Shown: one piece after another, positions 11,284 to 23,334 of the stretch
Numbering within the stretch: position 1 is the first letter of the stretch
Layout: every line of letters starts with the position of its first letter
From: Globodera rostochiensis
Taxonomy: Eukaryota > Nematoda > Chromadorea > Rhabditida > Heteroderidae
NCBI GenBank assembly: GCA_018350325.1
Contig: JAEVLN010000027.1
Coordinates: forward strand, 248,001 to 312,000
Direction of reading: 5' to 3'
DNA: 64,000 bases
Program-made: the position numbers and the translations under genes
Notes under the pieces: generated by a model
What the model saw: the letters and a program-made list of their open reading frames with translations, nothing else
Told to the model about the DNA's origin: nothing
The model's database searches: none

Positions 11284-11440
11284 CGGCGATGCCTATCGGC
11301 ACCGCCGACCCCCCCCCCCCTCTCTAAATGAGTGATTCTTCCCATTTTTTAATCAGTGGACAACTGAGTCACCAGTCAAAAGACACTTCAGTCCCGGGTC
11401 TGTAACTCCTCGGGGAATGGTTGCCGCAAAATTTTTGTTG
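11284..11440. repeat. GC hairpin copy followed by one arm of the palindromic element
   Basis: 11284-11307 is a copy of the dispersed GC hairpin. 11327-11440 matches one arm of the long palindrome at 35.5 kb and 44.1 kb (CAGTGGACAACTGAG...CCCGGGTCTGTAACTC). Only one arm is present here, so it is a truncated copy. Confidence 0.65.
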
Positions 11441-11703
11441 GCACTTTTGCATTATCCTCATCCCCTTTTTTGAAACAGTCGGATTCGGCGAAATGCCCAC
11501 ACACCTTTAGGGGGCATTTCTTGTGGGGCAAATAATGTTTTGACGTGAAGTGTTTGACACTATTGCTCTTCATCATTTTAAAGGCCATAAAAAATGCTAC
11601 AAAAAAACCCAAAACTTTTGTCTTATAGTGCTTATTTACCAACACTTTGCCATTATGTTTTAGCGTTATCAACTTTCCCTTCTGATTCGTTGTCATTGCT
11701 CTA

Positions 11704-14649
11704 ATGGCCCATCCTCATCTCAAACTCGTTAAACACTTTTTCTCACTTATCCGAGAGGGCGATGCCGAGGGAGTGCGTTCACTGTGGGACAATCATTTCG
11801 GAGAAAGCCTAAAAAACTATTTACGAAGCGCGACACTGGAAGGTGTTCTGCTTAAAATTATCCTCATAATGGCGACGAGAATTTTCTTGGATTTCAGGAG
11901 TTTCGCCCCTTTTCATTGCGGTAAACGGAGGGCATTTGGAGGTGTGCAAAGTGTTGGTCGCCGAAGGCGCTGATGCCAACCAGAAGTTGGGTGACGGCGA
12001 CTCGCCGTGGTTAGAAGCGTGCAAGAAAGGTCATTTGGACATTGGTCAGTTCAGAATTTTGAAAATCCCCAATTATTTCAAAAAAATTCATATTTTGTGC
12101 GATTACAAATCAATTCAAAAGCTGCACTTCCCGCCCGTTGAAAAAATTTTTAAAAAATATTTTGGAAGGCAATTTAGAAATTTTCATATTTTAATTTTTG
12201 CTTGGACTAAATGTCCAAAAATTTAAACTAGTACAAAATTGAGTGATCGTAGTTATTTTAGTGTCATAAAATTCCGAAAAACCGCTGTAATTTTTCACTC
12301 CATAGTATTTTTATGAAATTTTGAATATTCAAAAAGTTATAGTATTTTGTATAAAAATAAAATTTCAAAAAAATCATAACAATTTTCTGATTAAATAAAT
12401 ATTTTTGAAAAGTTCTAAATTACTTTTCAAGCTAATTTATGCGCTACAAAAAGGTTTTTCACTTTAATTTAATGGAAAAAAGCATTGAAATTTTTTATAT
12501 AATTTCTCCCGCGAACTCAAAAATAACGGGATTTTAAGCAAGCGGGAATCTTGCTCCCGGAATTTTTTTTAACCCGCTTTTCTGAACGTCGTCATTCTCC
12601 AATTTATTTGATTTTTTCATTGTAGTTAAATTCTTTGTGGAGAATGGCCAGGACATCGACGTCACGGATAGATTCGGTGACACCGGGTTGATTGCCGCAT
12701 CTCGCGAAGGGAAGGCAAATATTGTGCGCTTTTTGCTGTCAAAGGGCGCGCGGGTTGATTGGACCGATGCCAACGGTGAGGGAATTTAAACAGAAAATGC
12801 CGTTTAGGGTTTGCATATTTGCTGCCAATTATAAATAGAAATATACGTAATTAATGGTACTGCTCCAGTTTATGTTCACTTTTCGGGTCCATTTTTTTAA
12901 TATAATAGAACCTTTTAGGAAAGTGTCTCTAGGGGGCTTGGGGCGTAGAATGTATATGAGATCAATTCAAATCAAAAGACAAAATCAATGTTATTAGTGC
13001 ACATAGGGTTGAGACTCTGAGCCCGCAAATTTAAGCCCAATTTTTAGGGTTTTCGGCACTTTTCTTCGCTGCAAGAGAAGGACATTTGGATGTGTGCAAA
13101 GAATTGGTCGCCAACGGCGCTGATGGCAACCAGAAGACGGCTAGCGGCTTGGGGTCGCCTTGGTTGGCAGCGTGCGCGAAAGGATATTTGGACATCGGTG
13201 GGCGGAAATCGCTTTGACTATTTTAAAAATCAAAAATGTTTACAAAATCAATTCAAAACTGCACTTCCTGACCGTCAGTATTCTCCAATTTATCTGAATT
13301 TTTTAATTGCAGTTAAATTCTTCGTGGAGAAAGGCCAAAACATCGAAGAAGCGAATAGCAACGGTCACACCGGGTTGGTAGCCGCATCGAGCGAAGGGAA
13401 GGCAAATATTGTGCGCTTTTTGCTGTCAAAAGGCGCGCGGGTTGATTGGACCGATGCCAACGGTGAGGGAATTTAAACAGAAAATGCCGTTTAAAGGATT
13501 ATTTGTTAGCACTTTCTAAAATTTTAAATTTCATTTTCAGGAATTTCGCCACTTTTCATTGCGGTAAACGGAGGGCATTTGGAGGTGTGCAAAGTGTTGG
13601 TCTCCGAAGGCGCTGATGCCAACCGGAAGTCGGGTGACGGCGACTCGCCGTGGTTGCAAGCGTGCGGGAATGGCCATTTGGACATCGGTGGGGGGGGGGG
13701 GGGTTTTGATTTAAAATATTACACAATTTGGCAATTGACGTTGTAAAGGTATCTTCTTCTAAATTTTAAATTGCAGTCGAATTATTCATGGAGAAGGGCC
13801 AAAACATCGAAGTTACGCATGACGATGGTCTCACCGTGTTGATGCACGCATCTCGGAAAGGGAAGGCAAATATTGTGCGCTTTTTGCTGTCGAAGGGCGC
13901 GCGGGTTGATTGGACCGATGCCAATGGTGAAGGAATTAAACAGAAAATGCCGAATTATTTAAATAGAGTTTGAAATAATTTGTTCTTGACCTAATGTTTT
14001 TGCGTCGATATTGAGCTCATTACGTTCCAAAATCCCTAAAAATATTTCTAAGATTTCAAACAAATATGGTTTATGCTAAATTTTGAAACAAATTCAATTT
14101 TTATGTTTTTCTTCGCTTTATTACGCGGCAAGGGAAGGGCATTTGGAGGTGTGCAAAGTGTTGGTCGCCGAAGGCACTGATGGCAGCCGGGAGTCTGAGA
14201 ACGGCGGATCGCCGTGGTTGGCAGCGTGCGCGAATGACCATTTGGACATCGGTCAGTTTAGCAGAAAAACAACAAGCCAAGGAGAATATTGAAGGAACGT
14301 TCCCGAAATTCGACTTTTGTTAATTAAACGTAGATTCTTAATTAGATTTGACATTTTCTAAAATTTTTCATCGCAGTCGGATTCTTCGTGGGGAATGGTC
14401 AGGACATCGAATTTACGCATAGCGACGGTTACACCGGGTTGATGATCGCATCGTTCAATGGGAATACGAACGTTGCCCGCTTTTTGCTGTCGAAGGGCGC
14501 GCGCAGTGACCGGACCAATGCCTATGGTGCGTTGCGGGGGGGGGGAATAATGGGCACCTTTTAATTTTAACATTTTTTAAGACAATACGGCACTGGAGTT
14601 AGCTGTTGCAAATGGACATGGGAAAATTGTGGAACTTTTGACTTCTTGA
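11704..14649 (+). CDS. Ankyrin-repeat protein, ten phase-1 exons (about 465 aa)
   Basis: Exons: 11704-11842, 11898-12044, 12626-12775, 13048-13197, 13313-13462, 13541-13687, 13777-13926, about 14105-14251, 14377-14526 and 14582-14649. Every internal exon is 147 or 150 bp and begins and ends in phase 1. Two exon types alternate: type A carries GHLEVCKVLVAEGADAN and SPWLAAC; type B carries FFVENGQ and GKANIVRFLLSKGARVDWTD. These are typical ankyrin signatures, so the gene grew by duplication of an A-B exon pair (four pairs), ending with ALELAVANGHGKIVELL. There is no signal peptide, so a cytosolic protein-binding scaffold is likely. Exon 8 has AT (14103-14104) where its paralogues have the AG acceptor, so it may be skipped; skipping keeps the frame. 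The start is the first ATG, in a stop-free exon encoding MAHPHLKLVKHFF. Confidence 0.82.
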
Positions 14650-15173
14650 ATCTGCATCATGATCAGCGCGAAACTGAAGTCGAGAAACGTTGAGAGGAGT
14701 TAAACAATCATTTTTGATTCCCCTTTCACCCCTCTTGAGATATGAAAATCGATGTTTCAAAAATAATTGGAATGTATGGTTATGCCACCGTTTAAAAACT
14801 GCAAAAATGATTTTTTGACATAAATTTGAAGGCCGCGTAGGGCCCACCAACGCGAGCATGCGATGACGGAGCAAGTAGTGAGCGAGACGGAGGGCGGATA
14901 AAGAAGTCTGACCTGACGAGCGCTCTGGGGAGAGGGGGGAGCGCGCGGGGACCCGCGGAGCGGGCGCGCGCGCGCGGACTTGTTCTGGAGCCCGGATTTG
15001 GAATCTTGATCGGGATTTTGTAATCGGACCCCAAATTCTTTTTTTTTTTACCCTTGATGCCCTTTTTTTTGAAAATTTTCGATACGAACCCTTGTTAAAG
15101 TCCATCGACCGTATCCTTCAAAAGAAAAAATAAATTAAAAGAAAAATTGTTTTTCATTGTTCGGGCCTCCTCA
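14650..15173. repeat. GC-rich dispersed repeat between the ankyrin and SPRY genes
   Basis: About 14,835-15,000 has a hairpin-rich GC segment (GCGCGCGGGGACCCGCGGAG and flanks) also found at 37,895-38,005 and 46,528-46,638. Part of it (TGCTCCGTCATCGCATGCTCG, minus sense here) recurs in the centre of the palindromic elements at 35.7 kb and 44.4 kb. No gene is supported. Confidence 0.6.
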
Positions 15174-16908
15174 TCAGAATTCGTATTTAAAGTTTGGTCC
15201 AAAGTTCGCTTCAATTTTGTTGCCAGAATTAAACAATGAAACGCACGGAAACAATTCGGCGGCAAAAGGGACAAATAAATTGGGAGTATCTAAAAAATAA
15301 ACAAATAACGCAAATTAAATTAAGCAAAAAAATATCTACAAATTTGTATATTTCTTATGCAACCGCTTTTATTTTGTTCTTTCTCACCCAAACGTTGTCC
15401 ATTTTTTGTGTAAATGATTTGGCGAGTTGCCAAAATGATGCCGCAGCCGACGACGTCGCCGGCGCCAAACGGAGGCGTTCCACGAATGTGTGGACGTCCA
15501 TAGCTGCCGTAGGAACATCCCGCGAACTCGTGTCCCCAAAAAACGCCCAGGCTATCGTATGAATAAGTGCCCTCGTAACGTCCAACCCAATTGTCCAATG
15601 GCGTTTCTTTTGTCGCAAGTCCAATGTGAATAGCGCTAAATATAGTAATTGTTTTAAAGGAAAATGCTTCTAAAACATTTTGAAGCTCATTACTTTCCTT
15701 TCTCTAAGATGGTAACTTCGTAGTAGAAAATGCCGAAGTTCCCTTTTGGAATTGACTCTTCAGCGCGGACAGAGTGATGCCCTGAAAAAGTTAATTCAAA
15801 AATTTTGTTAACTCTTTTCATAAGCTTTTTTAATCAAATCATTTTAATAGAATAATAATTTTTACCCCGCTTATCCTCTCCATTATGTTGGACAATCAAT
15901 CGTTTGGACTCAAAAAGTGTGAGGCCCCGGTGACATGCAGCGGAATCCCATCGATTTTGTTGTGGGATTGGTCCTAAGAAAAAATAATTTGTATCTTTTC
16001 TATTCATTTTTGAGTCGCACTTTATTCCATTGCTCTTTAAGTTAACCCAAACAAAAATTACAAAATAAAATTTTAAATATACTTACCATTCATCATTATA
16101 CGAAAAAGATGAAAAGCGTTTTGCTGTTGTTTCAGATACTCCTCCATCTTTGCATGGATGATCTGTTGCTGCTGTTTCTGATACTCCTCCATCATTGCAT
16201 GAATGTTCTGTTGCTGTTGTTTCTGATACTCCTCCATCTTTGCATGGATGTTCTGTTGCTGCTGTTTCTGATCCTCCTTCATCTTTGCACTCAGTTCTAC
16301 CTTCAGCTGATTCGCTCCCTTTAATTATTTAATTTTTATTTTAAATTCAAATTCTGAAATGCAAGAATAATGCTTAAAATAGTAATTTCTTCCTTGACCT
16401 CCTTCAAATGTTCCTTGTAATGCTTCATGCCCATCAATTTCAATTCATTTTGCTTGATCTTTTTCCGCAAATGCTATTAGAATCATAAAATTTTTACAAA
16501 ATATATTTAAAAGAATATATTGGATCCGACAGAGACAGAAAAAGTATTTCCTTGATCAAAAACAAAACTCACTTCCAATTGATCGAGTTTTGCTTGTTCT
16601 TTCTCCTGATCAGCCGTGGATTTTTTGTCATTGTTTGCCTCAATTTTGTCGTTTTGATCGTACAAAATGTCCGAATCTCAATTAAATAATTGAAGTTAAA
16701 TTTTATTGGAAATTTAAAACATAAATTGTCATTCGAGGAAAATAGAAAATGACTGTAATCGCACCAACGAAAATATTTGTATTTATTTACCATTTCCATT
16801 TTGTGCCATCAAATCGAAAGCGGCATTTGAGGAGGTTAGCGAATTCATCGTTAACAACATAAAGACAAATAAAAAACAAAGAATTTTGGGCGTAAAATTC
16901 GCAAGCAT
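15174..16908 (-). CDS. Secreted SPRY-domain protein (SPRYSEC-like candidate effector), 362 aa
   Basis: Eight exons join in phase: 16791-16908, 16573-16676, 16399-16473, 16087-16318, 15866-15973, 15694-15781, 15388-15635 and 15174-15289. The N-terminus is a signal peptide (hydrophobic [11 protein letters not shown], then small residues). Next come a charged helical segment ([19 protein letters not shown]) and a coiled coil with four near-identical 15-residue Q-rich repeats around [14 protein letters not shown]. The C-terminal SPRY/B30.2 domain is complete: [74 protein letters not shown], and a last strand [26 protein letters not shown] proteins of cyst nematodes are secreted from the dorsal gland and some modulate plant immunity; membership is inferred from signal peptide plus SPRY. 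The Q-rich coiled coil before SPRY is not typical of the short effectors, so a different secreted role is possible. Confidence 0.88.
16109..16290 (-). repeat. 45-bp coding tandem repeat (Q-rich coiled coil)
   Basis: About four units of 45 bp encode 15-residue repeats [15 protein letters not shown] inside the SPRY gene. Unit differences are few (KM/MM, NI/II), suggesting recent expansion and a possible length polymorphism. Confidence 0.85.
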
Positions 16909-18502
16909 GTTTATAATTTAGTTTCTAAAATAAAAAGTTGAAAAAATGAATCTTTAATTTTAATTTAACGTTTAAAACATTTTTAGACTTTTTTCCAAAA
17001 GAGGGTCAGGTACAAACCAGGGGGTCGCCGCTCAAAACTTTGAAACCCGTTGTTTTTTCAGAAGAAAATTTTAGCCTTTACAAATTAGATCTCTAATGGC
17101 GCGTGCCCGGCCAGAACCAGATCCCACCTAGATTTTTAGAGATTCTGGCCCCCTATCCCGAGGTCTTTATGGTACCGGGACTAAACCGAGACCTGAAAGC
17201 TTTTAAAAACTTAAGCGTTCAAATGGTATTTTTGTTGATTAGATTTGGTTGAGTTCAAGGGGGAAAGCAGTAACTAACGGGTGATTGGAAAAGATTGGAT
17301 GGAAAGTCGAATAATGAGAAGGAGCCCGAAGTAAATGGAGAGAAAGAAAACAAAAATGAAAGAGCCAGGCTCAGAGATGGGATTAATGTATTGGTTGATC
17401 CCCCCGGGCGAAGCATTGAAAAATGATGCAATAATGACAAAAAAGAAGGGGCGTGGTTTGATATCCGCACAATTTGCGATGAAAGCGATTTGATGGGATG
17501 AGTGGCCGTGCACGTAAATCCAGTAGAGGGGGGAGGGCAGATTAGCAATGAGATAGAGTGAAAATGTGGGATCGTTTTACCCCACCCCCCGGTGGCTCTG
17601 AACAAAGAATGTAAATGGCGGGGGGGGGGGTTGAAGGCAAGATCGGAGAAGAATATTTTTTTTGGGAATTATTCAATAAATTGGTTCTATTTTGGAGAAT
17701 TTTTAAAAAACCCCCCAAACCCCAACCGATTTGGGTAACCCCGACCCCGACTGTCCCACCCCCGAAAACCCCCACCCCGCAATTCTCAACGCCGAGATCG
17801 GGGTCTTTTTTTGCGTAAAAATATGCCGATTTGGAGTACCTTTTTGCCTGTTTTGACTTTTTTTAATTGCAAAAAAATGCTAATAAATCAAATCGGAATG
17901 CCCCCCCCCCCTAAAAATCGCTTTTGAATTTCCAAAAAATCTCTCCAAAATTTACTACTTATTTGGTTCCTTTGCATTTTTTTTTTGCCATTTTTAGTGC
18001 CTATTTCGGGGGTTGACAAAAATAGGCGCAATTCGAAATTTTAGATTTAAATTTGCTTGTTTAGAGACCGCTGAAAATGTTGGTCTTTTTTAACAAAGCT
18101 TTGCCGATATTGGATGCAAATATTAATTGTTTTTAAGCATGCTTTTTTAATATTGAAATACCGTATTTGTTTATCGATCGAAGCCGCCATTTTTTTAATC
18201 TTTTTTTTGTGCGTGATTTTTAAAAATTTTGAAGAAAATGGGGGAGGGGGTCCCTGAATTCAAGTTCGAAATTTGGTATTCGACAATCGCAATTCCATTA
18301 ACGACAACCAATGAATCCCCCCCCCCCCCAAGATGCAATCGATGTTAGCATCTTCACACTCTTCGGTCAATTTTCTTTACACGTTTGTATCTGCCCCCGG
18401 CAAAAGAATAAGCTTCCCCCTCCCATCGCTTCCCCCCCCCCGCCCCCCCCCCTCCCCCTCCCCCCTCCTTCCATCGCTTTTTTTCTATCCTGACTCAATT
18501 TC
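16909..18502. other. Intergenic, low-complexity DNA
   Basis: No exon chain is visible on either strand. The stretch contains C- and G-homopolymer runs, a block of CCCCGACCCCGAC-like repeats (17,710-17,805, similar to 20,760-20,900), and C/T-rich DNA at 18,310-18,480. Confidence 0.6.
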
Positions 18503-18715
18503 TAATGGGGGGAGGGGTGGTCCTGATGGGGGGGGGGTGGTCCTGATGGGGGGGGGGAGGGGTGGTCCTGATGGGGGGGGGGGGGGTCCTGATGGGGGGG
18601 GGGGGGTCCTGATTGGGGGGGGTCCTGATGGGGGGGGGTCCTGATTGGGGGGGGGGAGGATGTTTATACATATCGACTGATTGGGGGGGGGGAGGATGTT
18701 TATACATATCGACCA
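18503..18715 (+). repeat. G-run minisatellite (GGTCCTGATGGGGGGGG units)
   Basis: About eight variable units of roughly 18-28 bases, each with one or two runs of seven or more G, are followed by two copies of a unit ending TGTTTATACATATCGAC. The plus strand has ample G-runs for stacked G-quadruplexes. It lies 350 bp upstream of the farnesyl diphosphate synthase start. Confidence 0.85.
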
Positions 18716-19066
18716 TCATTTGCATTCTTCAACAGAAATAGCCAACGTCGTAAATGGAATAATCGGTTAAAAAGACGCCGCCCTTTTTTCCAAATTTATG
18801 TATTTCGTTCTGGTGTCAAATCGGGATTCCATTAATGCCAACTGAACTACAGTAGAAAGGAAGACCCGGGGCTCGTCCCTCGCACTCTGTATCTTATTTA
18901 AAGGCACTTTGTTCAGCACTTGAACACATAAAACAGCCCCCCCCCCCTATTCTCCCATTCCCTTACATTGTACCCCCATCATTATTTTCACCAATCACCT
19001 AATAAACAAACACTTTGGGTCACAGCTAAATTTGTCTTTTTTTGCTCCGAATTCGCCGCTGTTATA

Positions 19067-21717
19067 ATGACTCAAAAATTGATGGGTGCCGTCGCCATAA
19101 ATGCCGAACGATTGCTTCGTTCGCTGCTCCCTTCGCTTCGTGAGGAATTGGCCGCTTCTCTGACGAATGATTTGCATGGCGCCGTGGCGACAATGAGCCG
19201 AAAATACATTCAAAGGCTCTTTGACTACACAATGGGCGAGGGGAAGTTCGCAAGGAGCGGCTTGGCACTCCGAACTTTTTTGGTTGTCCAAATGCCTAAT
19301 GTTCCAGCCTCTAATAATTAGGGATCGGATTTAATTGCTGAAATCCCGGAATTGTACATATAATGTGCTAAAAATAACCATTGGAGGTAATTAAAATATG
19401 AAAGAGGTATTAAAAAGACGCTAATTTTATGTAAAAAATTTCGAGGGGAGCTTATTCTCAAAAAAACATGTACCGTAAACCCTCTTTCTCTAATATCCCT
19501 CATTTTCTGAGTAGGTTGAAAAATAATCCCCCATGAGGGATTAAAAGACGGTAAACCCGATCGATCTCTTTTGAATTTATTTTTGAAATGATTTCCTAAC
19601 ATATGGAAGTTGTTGACCCAATAAGGCTTTGGATTCATCTCCGTCCGACGAACAATTTCACAACGCGGCAAAAGTTTCGCTGGCAATTGAAATGGTTGGT
19701 TTGGTCAAACAATGCTTTTTGTTTGTTAAAAAGACTTTGTGCTCTTGATCGAGAATAAATAAAATAAAACAAAATAATTAATTATGTACTTTAAATTTTT
19801 TAACGGACATTTTATGTTTAGTTCCAAACATTTTTCCTCATCGAAGATGACATTATGGACGGTGCAACACGGAGGAGGGGAAAGCCATGCTGGCACCAAT
19901 TGGTGCTTTTGCTTTTTTTGCCTGTAGCGATGGGATTTTCGGTTCCCCTAAAACGGACATTCATTCGCTTATTCCCGAATCGACCCGATTTTTGGTTTTG
20001 GAAAGCATCCCTATTTTTCAGTTACATTTTAAAAATAAATATCAAAATGTTGCTTCAACATGTTAAAACACAACCATATTTTCTCGTTGTCTGGGCAGGG
20101 AGGCCATTTTGCCCTATTTTTGCCATATTTCCACGCTTGCCATAAAATGCCATACTTTTGAACCATCGATGGCATTATTTTTTGGAGCCGGTTGCCATAT
20201 TTTCTCACGGTGAGTTGGCCTTCCTGTGTCTGGTTAAACCATCAAAATAGGGAACTATTTTTGGACAGAACTGACAATTTAGGCTATCTGAACTGAACCG
20301 AGTAATCCCAGCCCAACGGTTCGGCCCAAACTGACAAAACCCTACCGTATAATGAACATTTTTATTCCATTTGTGTACAGCCCGGTGTTGGATTGAAAGC
20401 GATTAACGATGGGTTGCTTTTGGACTGTGGCATAGACAATGTGGTTAGACAAACAATCCCAAACCATCCCAAAATGTCTGCGATTCTTCACGACTTTTCT
20501 TGGGTATGACTCCAAAACGATTATGAGGTTTTGTTGTAGTCAGATCAGTTTTTTGAACAAATGAAAAAACAGAAATTAAGGGAATGAGGATTTTTAGACC
20601 AAATTGACTGGAATCTTGAATTGCATTCCTTTGTTTCCTTCAGGCGAAACAAAAGACGGTGATCGGACAACTATTGGACAACAATACGGGTTGGTTGGTG
20701 GTGGACTATTTTTCTCGGGTTGGGTCATTAGCAAACTTGCCACGCTTTAGGCTAGGATTGCTCCCCGACCCCGAACCCCGACTTTTTTTGGTTGGGGTTT
20801 TCGTCCCCGTCCCCGACTTTTTTGAATTTTGTGTTTTTTTCTGAAAAAACCACGACCCCGATTTTTTAGTCAAGGTTTTCGTCCCGACTTTCCCGCTGAA
20901 ATTCGCATATTTTCAAACAAATCAATTTTTGAATTTCAAAATATGGTGCATCTTTTGGTTGTCCCATAAGAAAATTTTTGAAGATCGCCCCGATTTGCGG
21001 CTCTTTTGGGTCATTTATTGGGAGGGAAAAAAATTGCAGCTTAAAAACATCTACCGCGCAACAATTCATTGTTTCGTTGCACAGAGTTGGACGAGTTCAG
21101 TTGGTGCCGCTACTCCGCCATCGTCGAGAGCAAGACGAGTCATTACTCCTACTTCTTGCCACTTATTGTCGGACACCATTTGGCCAATTGCACTCCGACG
21201 AGCCCAACAAAACTGAGGCAAATTGCTTATCGAATAGGCGATCTCTTCCAGGTAAAACCAACCGTGTTCATATGTAAATGAATGAATGATCATAATCGGT
21301 ATTTTTTAGGCGCAAGACGACTTTTTGGACTGTTTTGGCGATCCGGAGATCACCGGAAAGTCAAATCTGACAGATTTAGCTGAGGGAAAGTGTACTTGGG
21401 TGACCTGCGCTCTGGTGGACAAACTCTCCAATGAGGCGCCCGAAAAACTTGCCGTTTTTCGTGAGAATTTCGGCAAAAAAAGTGAGCAACAGCTGAAGTT
21501 GGCTCGACAAATTGTGCTGCAGGAGGGAATTGGACAGAAATTTGAGCATTATCAGGCACTTTTTTCTTGGAAATGGCCTTGGCCACACGTAAAAATGATT
21601 TAATCATAGAAGGAAATGGTTGAGGACATCCGATCGGAATTAGCCAAATTGCCAGCAGAACCAATTCGAAATATTCTCCACCAAACTTTGAATGACATTG
21701 TGAATCGCCGGAAGTGA
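19067..21717 (+). CDS. Farnesyl diphosphate synthase, eight exons, 351 aa
   Basis: Exons: 19067-19282, 19626-19694, 19822-19902, 20381-20503, 20644-20689, 21085-21251, 21310-21555 and 21610-21717, all in phase. The enzyme condenses dimethylallyl and isopentenyl diphosphate to farnesyl diphosphate for ubiquinone, dolichol and prenylated proteins. Both aspartate-rich motifs are present: DDIMD in FFLIEDDIMDGATRRRGKPCW and DDFLD in QDDFLDCFGDPEITGK. The FF pair at positions -5 and -4 before the first motif is the chain-length feature of farnesyl rather than geranylgeranyl synthases. Also seen are GLKAINDGLLL, IGQLLD and SAIVESKTSHYSYFLPL. The N-terminal GGK is GEGK here. Length matches the family (about 350). 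Intron 7 (21556-21609) begins GC (CAG|GCACTT) and ends AG; reading through it would replace the conserved C-terminus. Confidence 0.92.
20096..20226. mobile_element. 131-bp hAT-like MITE in farnesyl diphosphate synthase intron 3
   Basis: The ends are CAGGGAGGCCA and TGGCCTTCCTG, flanked by TGTCTGGG (20088-20095) and TGTCTGGT (20227-20234), a 7/8 match to an 8-bp duplication. The interior repeats TGCCATATTT-like motifs in both senses. Confidence 0.65.
20740..20895. repeat. CCCCGAC-type repeat in farnesyl diphosphate synthase intron 5
   Basis: The stretch is built of CCCCGACCCCGAA/GGTTTTCGTCCCC motifs and resembles 17,710-17,805. It is a probable transposon end fragment. No effect on exon phase. 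Confidence 0.5.
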
Positions 21718-22206
21718 ATGATCTGGCAGCTAAGAGCTATCACGTAAATGTTCGAAATGCTTAAAAAAAAATCGTTTTTTAGGGGTACCTTTTTTAAAAA
21801 ATGTAGTCAATCGATTCAATCCTATGGTTTTGGTGCGTAGAATCCGAATAAATATGAGCTTAGTTTAGACCTATTCGAACCCGAATTTGAAAAAATTTTG
21901 AGTTTGATTTTGCGAAAAAAGCGTATTCTTTCCTCACTTTACTAATTTATCTATGTTTCACAATTTTACCATGCGACTGAAAGTCGGAAAAGTAATGGGA
22001 AATTTTTCTCTCATTGAATAAATCAGTTTTTGTTTACGAGATTCTCGTTTGAAATCTCGATAGGTCCTCAAGTTCGGGCTCTAATCCAAACATCGATAAC
22101 ATCCTTTCTTAATTATTTAATGGAAGACATAAGAGAATTTTTGACTTAAGGCTTAAAATTCGCAAAAAAAATATTGTAAACATTATGGTCAAGGACGATT
22201 TCTTAT
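21718..22206. other. Intergenic, nothing recognised
   Basis: AT-rich DNA downstream of farnesyl diphosphate synthase without coding signal on either strand. Confidence 0.5.
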
Positions 22207-23284
22207 AATTATAGTTACAACATCATTAATATGTTTGTAATGTGTTCATTGTGTCGTCCCATCATTAAGCGATCGATTGATTCATCATTTGAAAACGCGC
22301 CCTTTGCAAACTTTGGCCCAATTTGGCCCCTATATTTGCCGCCTTCGATTGTATTCCACAATTTGCATTAAAATCGTCCGTCTCTCTGACTTCGGCGCTT
22401 TTGGAATAATATTCAAATATATAATTTCCAATTTTAATTATTGCCTATTTATACTCAAACCATTTACGAGAGGAGACACTACGGGGGGAAAGAAAATTCC
22501 CTTTTGAAAAGGGTTTATGTGTCAGTCAAAAAAGCATTTTTTATTAATTAGTAAAAAGGGAATTGAATGAAAGGAATTGGAGAATAATAAAATGGAATTG
22601 AATTTGATCCATTCATTGTGATGACTTTTCAATCATTTTATATTTTTGACGTAAAATTAGATTTTAATTATTATTATTTTTTCCGATTAAATTGAATCAA
22701 GGAGTATACGGATTGATTTGAATAGAAAGATTAATCTGAATTTAATCGTTGTTTAATATTATTCTGTTCTTAAACCACGTCTTGACAAAAAGATGCTATG
22801 GTCGGTAAATAGAAGAATAAATGATTAAAAATTATGGAAACATTAAATTCAAAAAAAAGGACCAAAAAAATGGCCGCACGCAAAACGCTGTAATTTACTG
22901 CCCGGTTTGTCCGATACAATCCGTCCAATTGGCACAGAGTATGTAAATTAGGGATGTCGAGAGTCTCGGTTCTCGACCCGTCCCAGTTCAAAAGGGGCCA
23001 ATCCCGCCCATCCCATTCAAAACTTTTACTCTTAAGTTGCAATCCTTGAAATGTTTGCTTCGAAATTCGAATCCGTGTTCATTAAACATCGACATTCTTT
23101 ATGGTCTTTCATTCTTCTGACCTCAATTACTCCAAAATTTTTTGAGAGACAAAATGAATGTAGGATTTGTATTTCTCGACCAAATTACTCTTTAAAATAA
23201 TTAAAAATTTCAGAGGGGCGTGGGGTGGACAACTGAAATAGTCTATTTAGAAAACAAAAATCAACGAAAATATTGATATCCCTT
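22207..23284. repeat. Left arm of a large inverted repeat
   Basis: 22,402-23,284 is the near-identical reverse complement of 30,300-31,148, and 22,207-22,396 is the reverse complement of 32,036-32,226. An ORF-like stretch (KSFEWDGRDWPLLNWDGSRT) is shared by both arms, but flanking motifs such as GAGAGTCTCGGTTCTCGAC suggest repeat rather than gene. Confidence 0.85.
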
Positions 23285-23334
23285 CCCCATTCTTCTGACT
23301 CTTTGTCCATGTCTTGTGGGTTGCGAAAAACTTG

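Noticed and set aside
11388..11696. 102-residue minus-strand ORF upstream of the ankyrin gene
   Set aside because: Its 3' third is a fragment of the palindromic element arm and the rest has no recognisable feature; it may simply be the ankyrin gene's upstream region.
17255..17605. Hydrophobic minus-strand ORF between the SPRY and farnesyl diphosphate synthase genes
   Set aside because: No signal-peptide-plus-exon chain, no domain, and composition like the surrounding low-complexity DNA.
18311..18725. Proline- and glycine-rich ORFs over the G-run repeat
   Set aside because: Pure translation of C- and G-homopolymers and the minisatellite.
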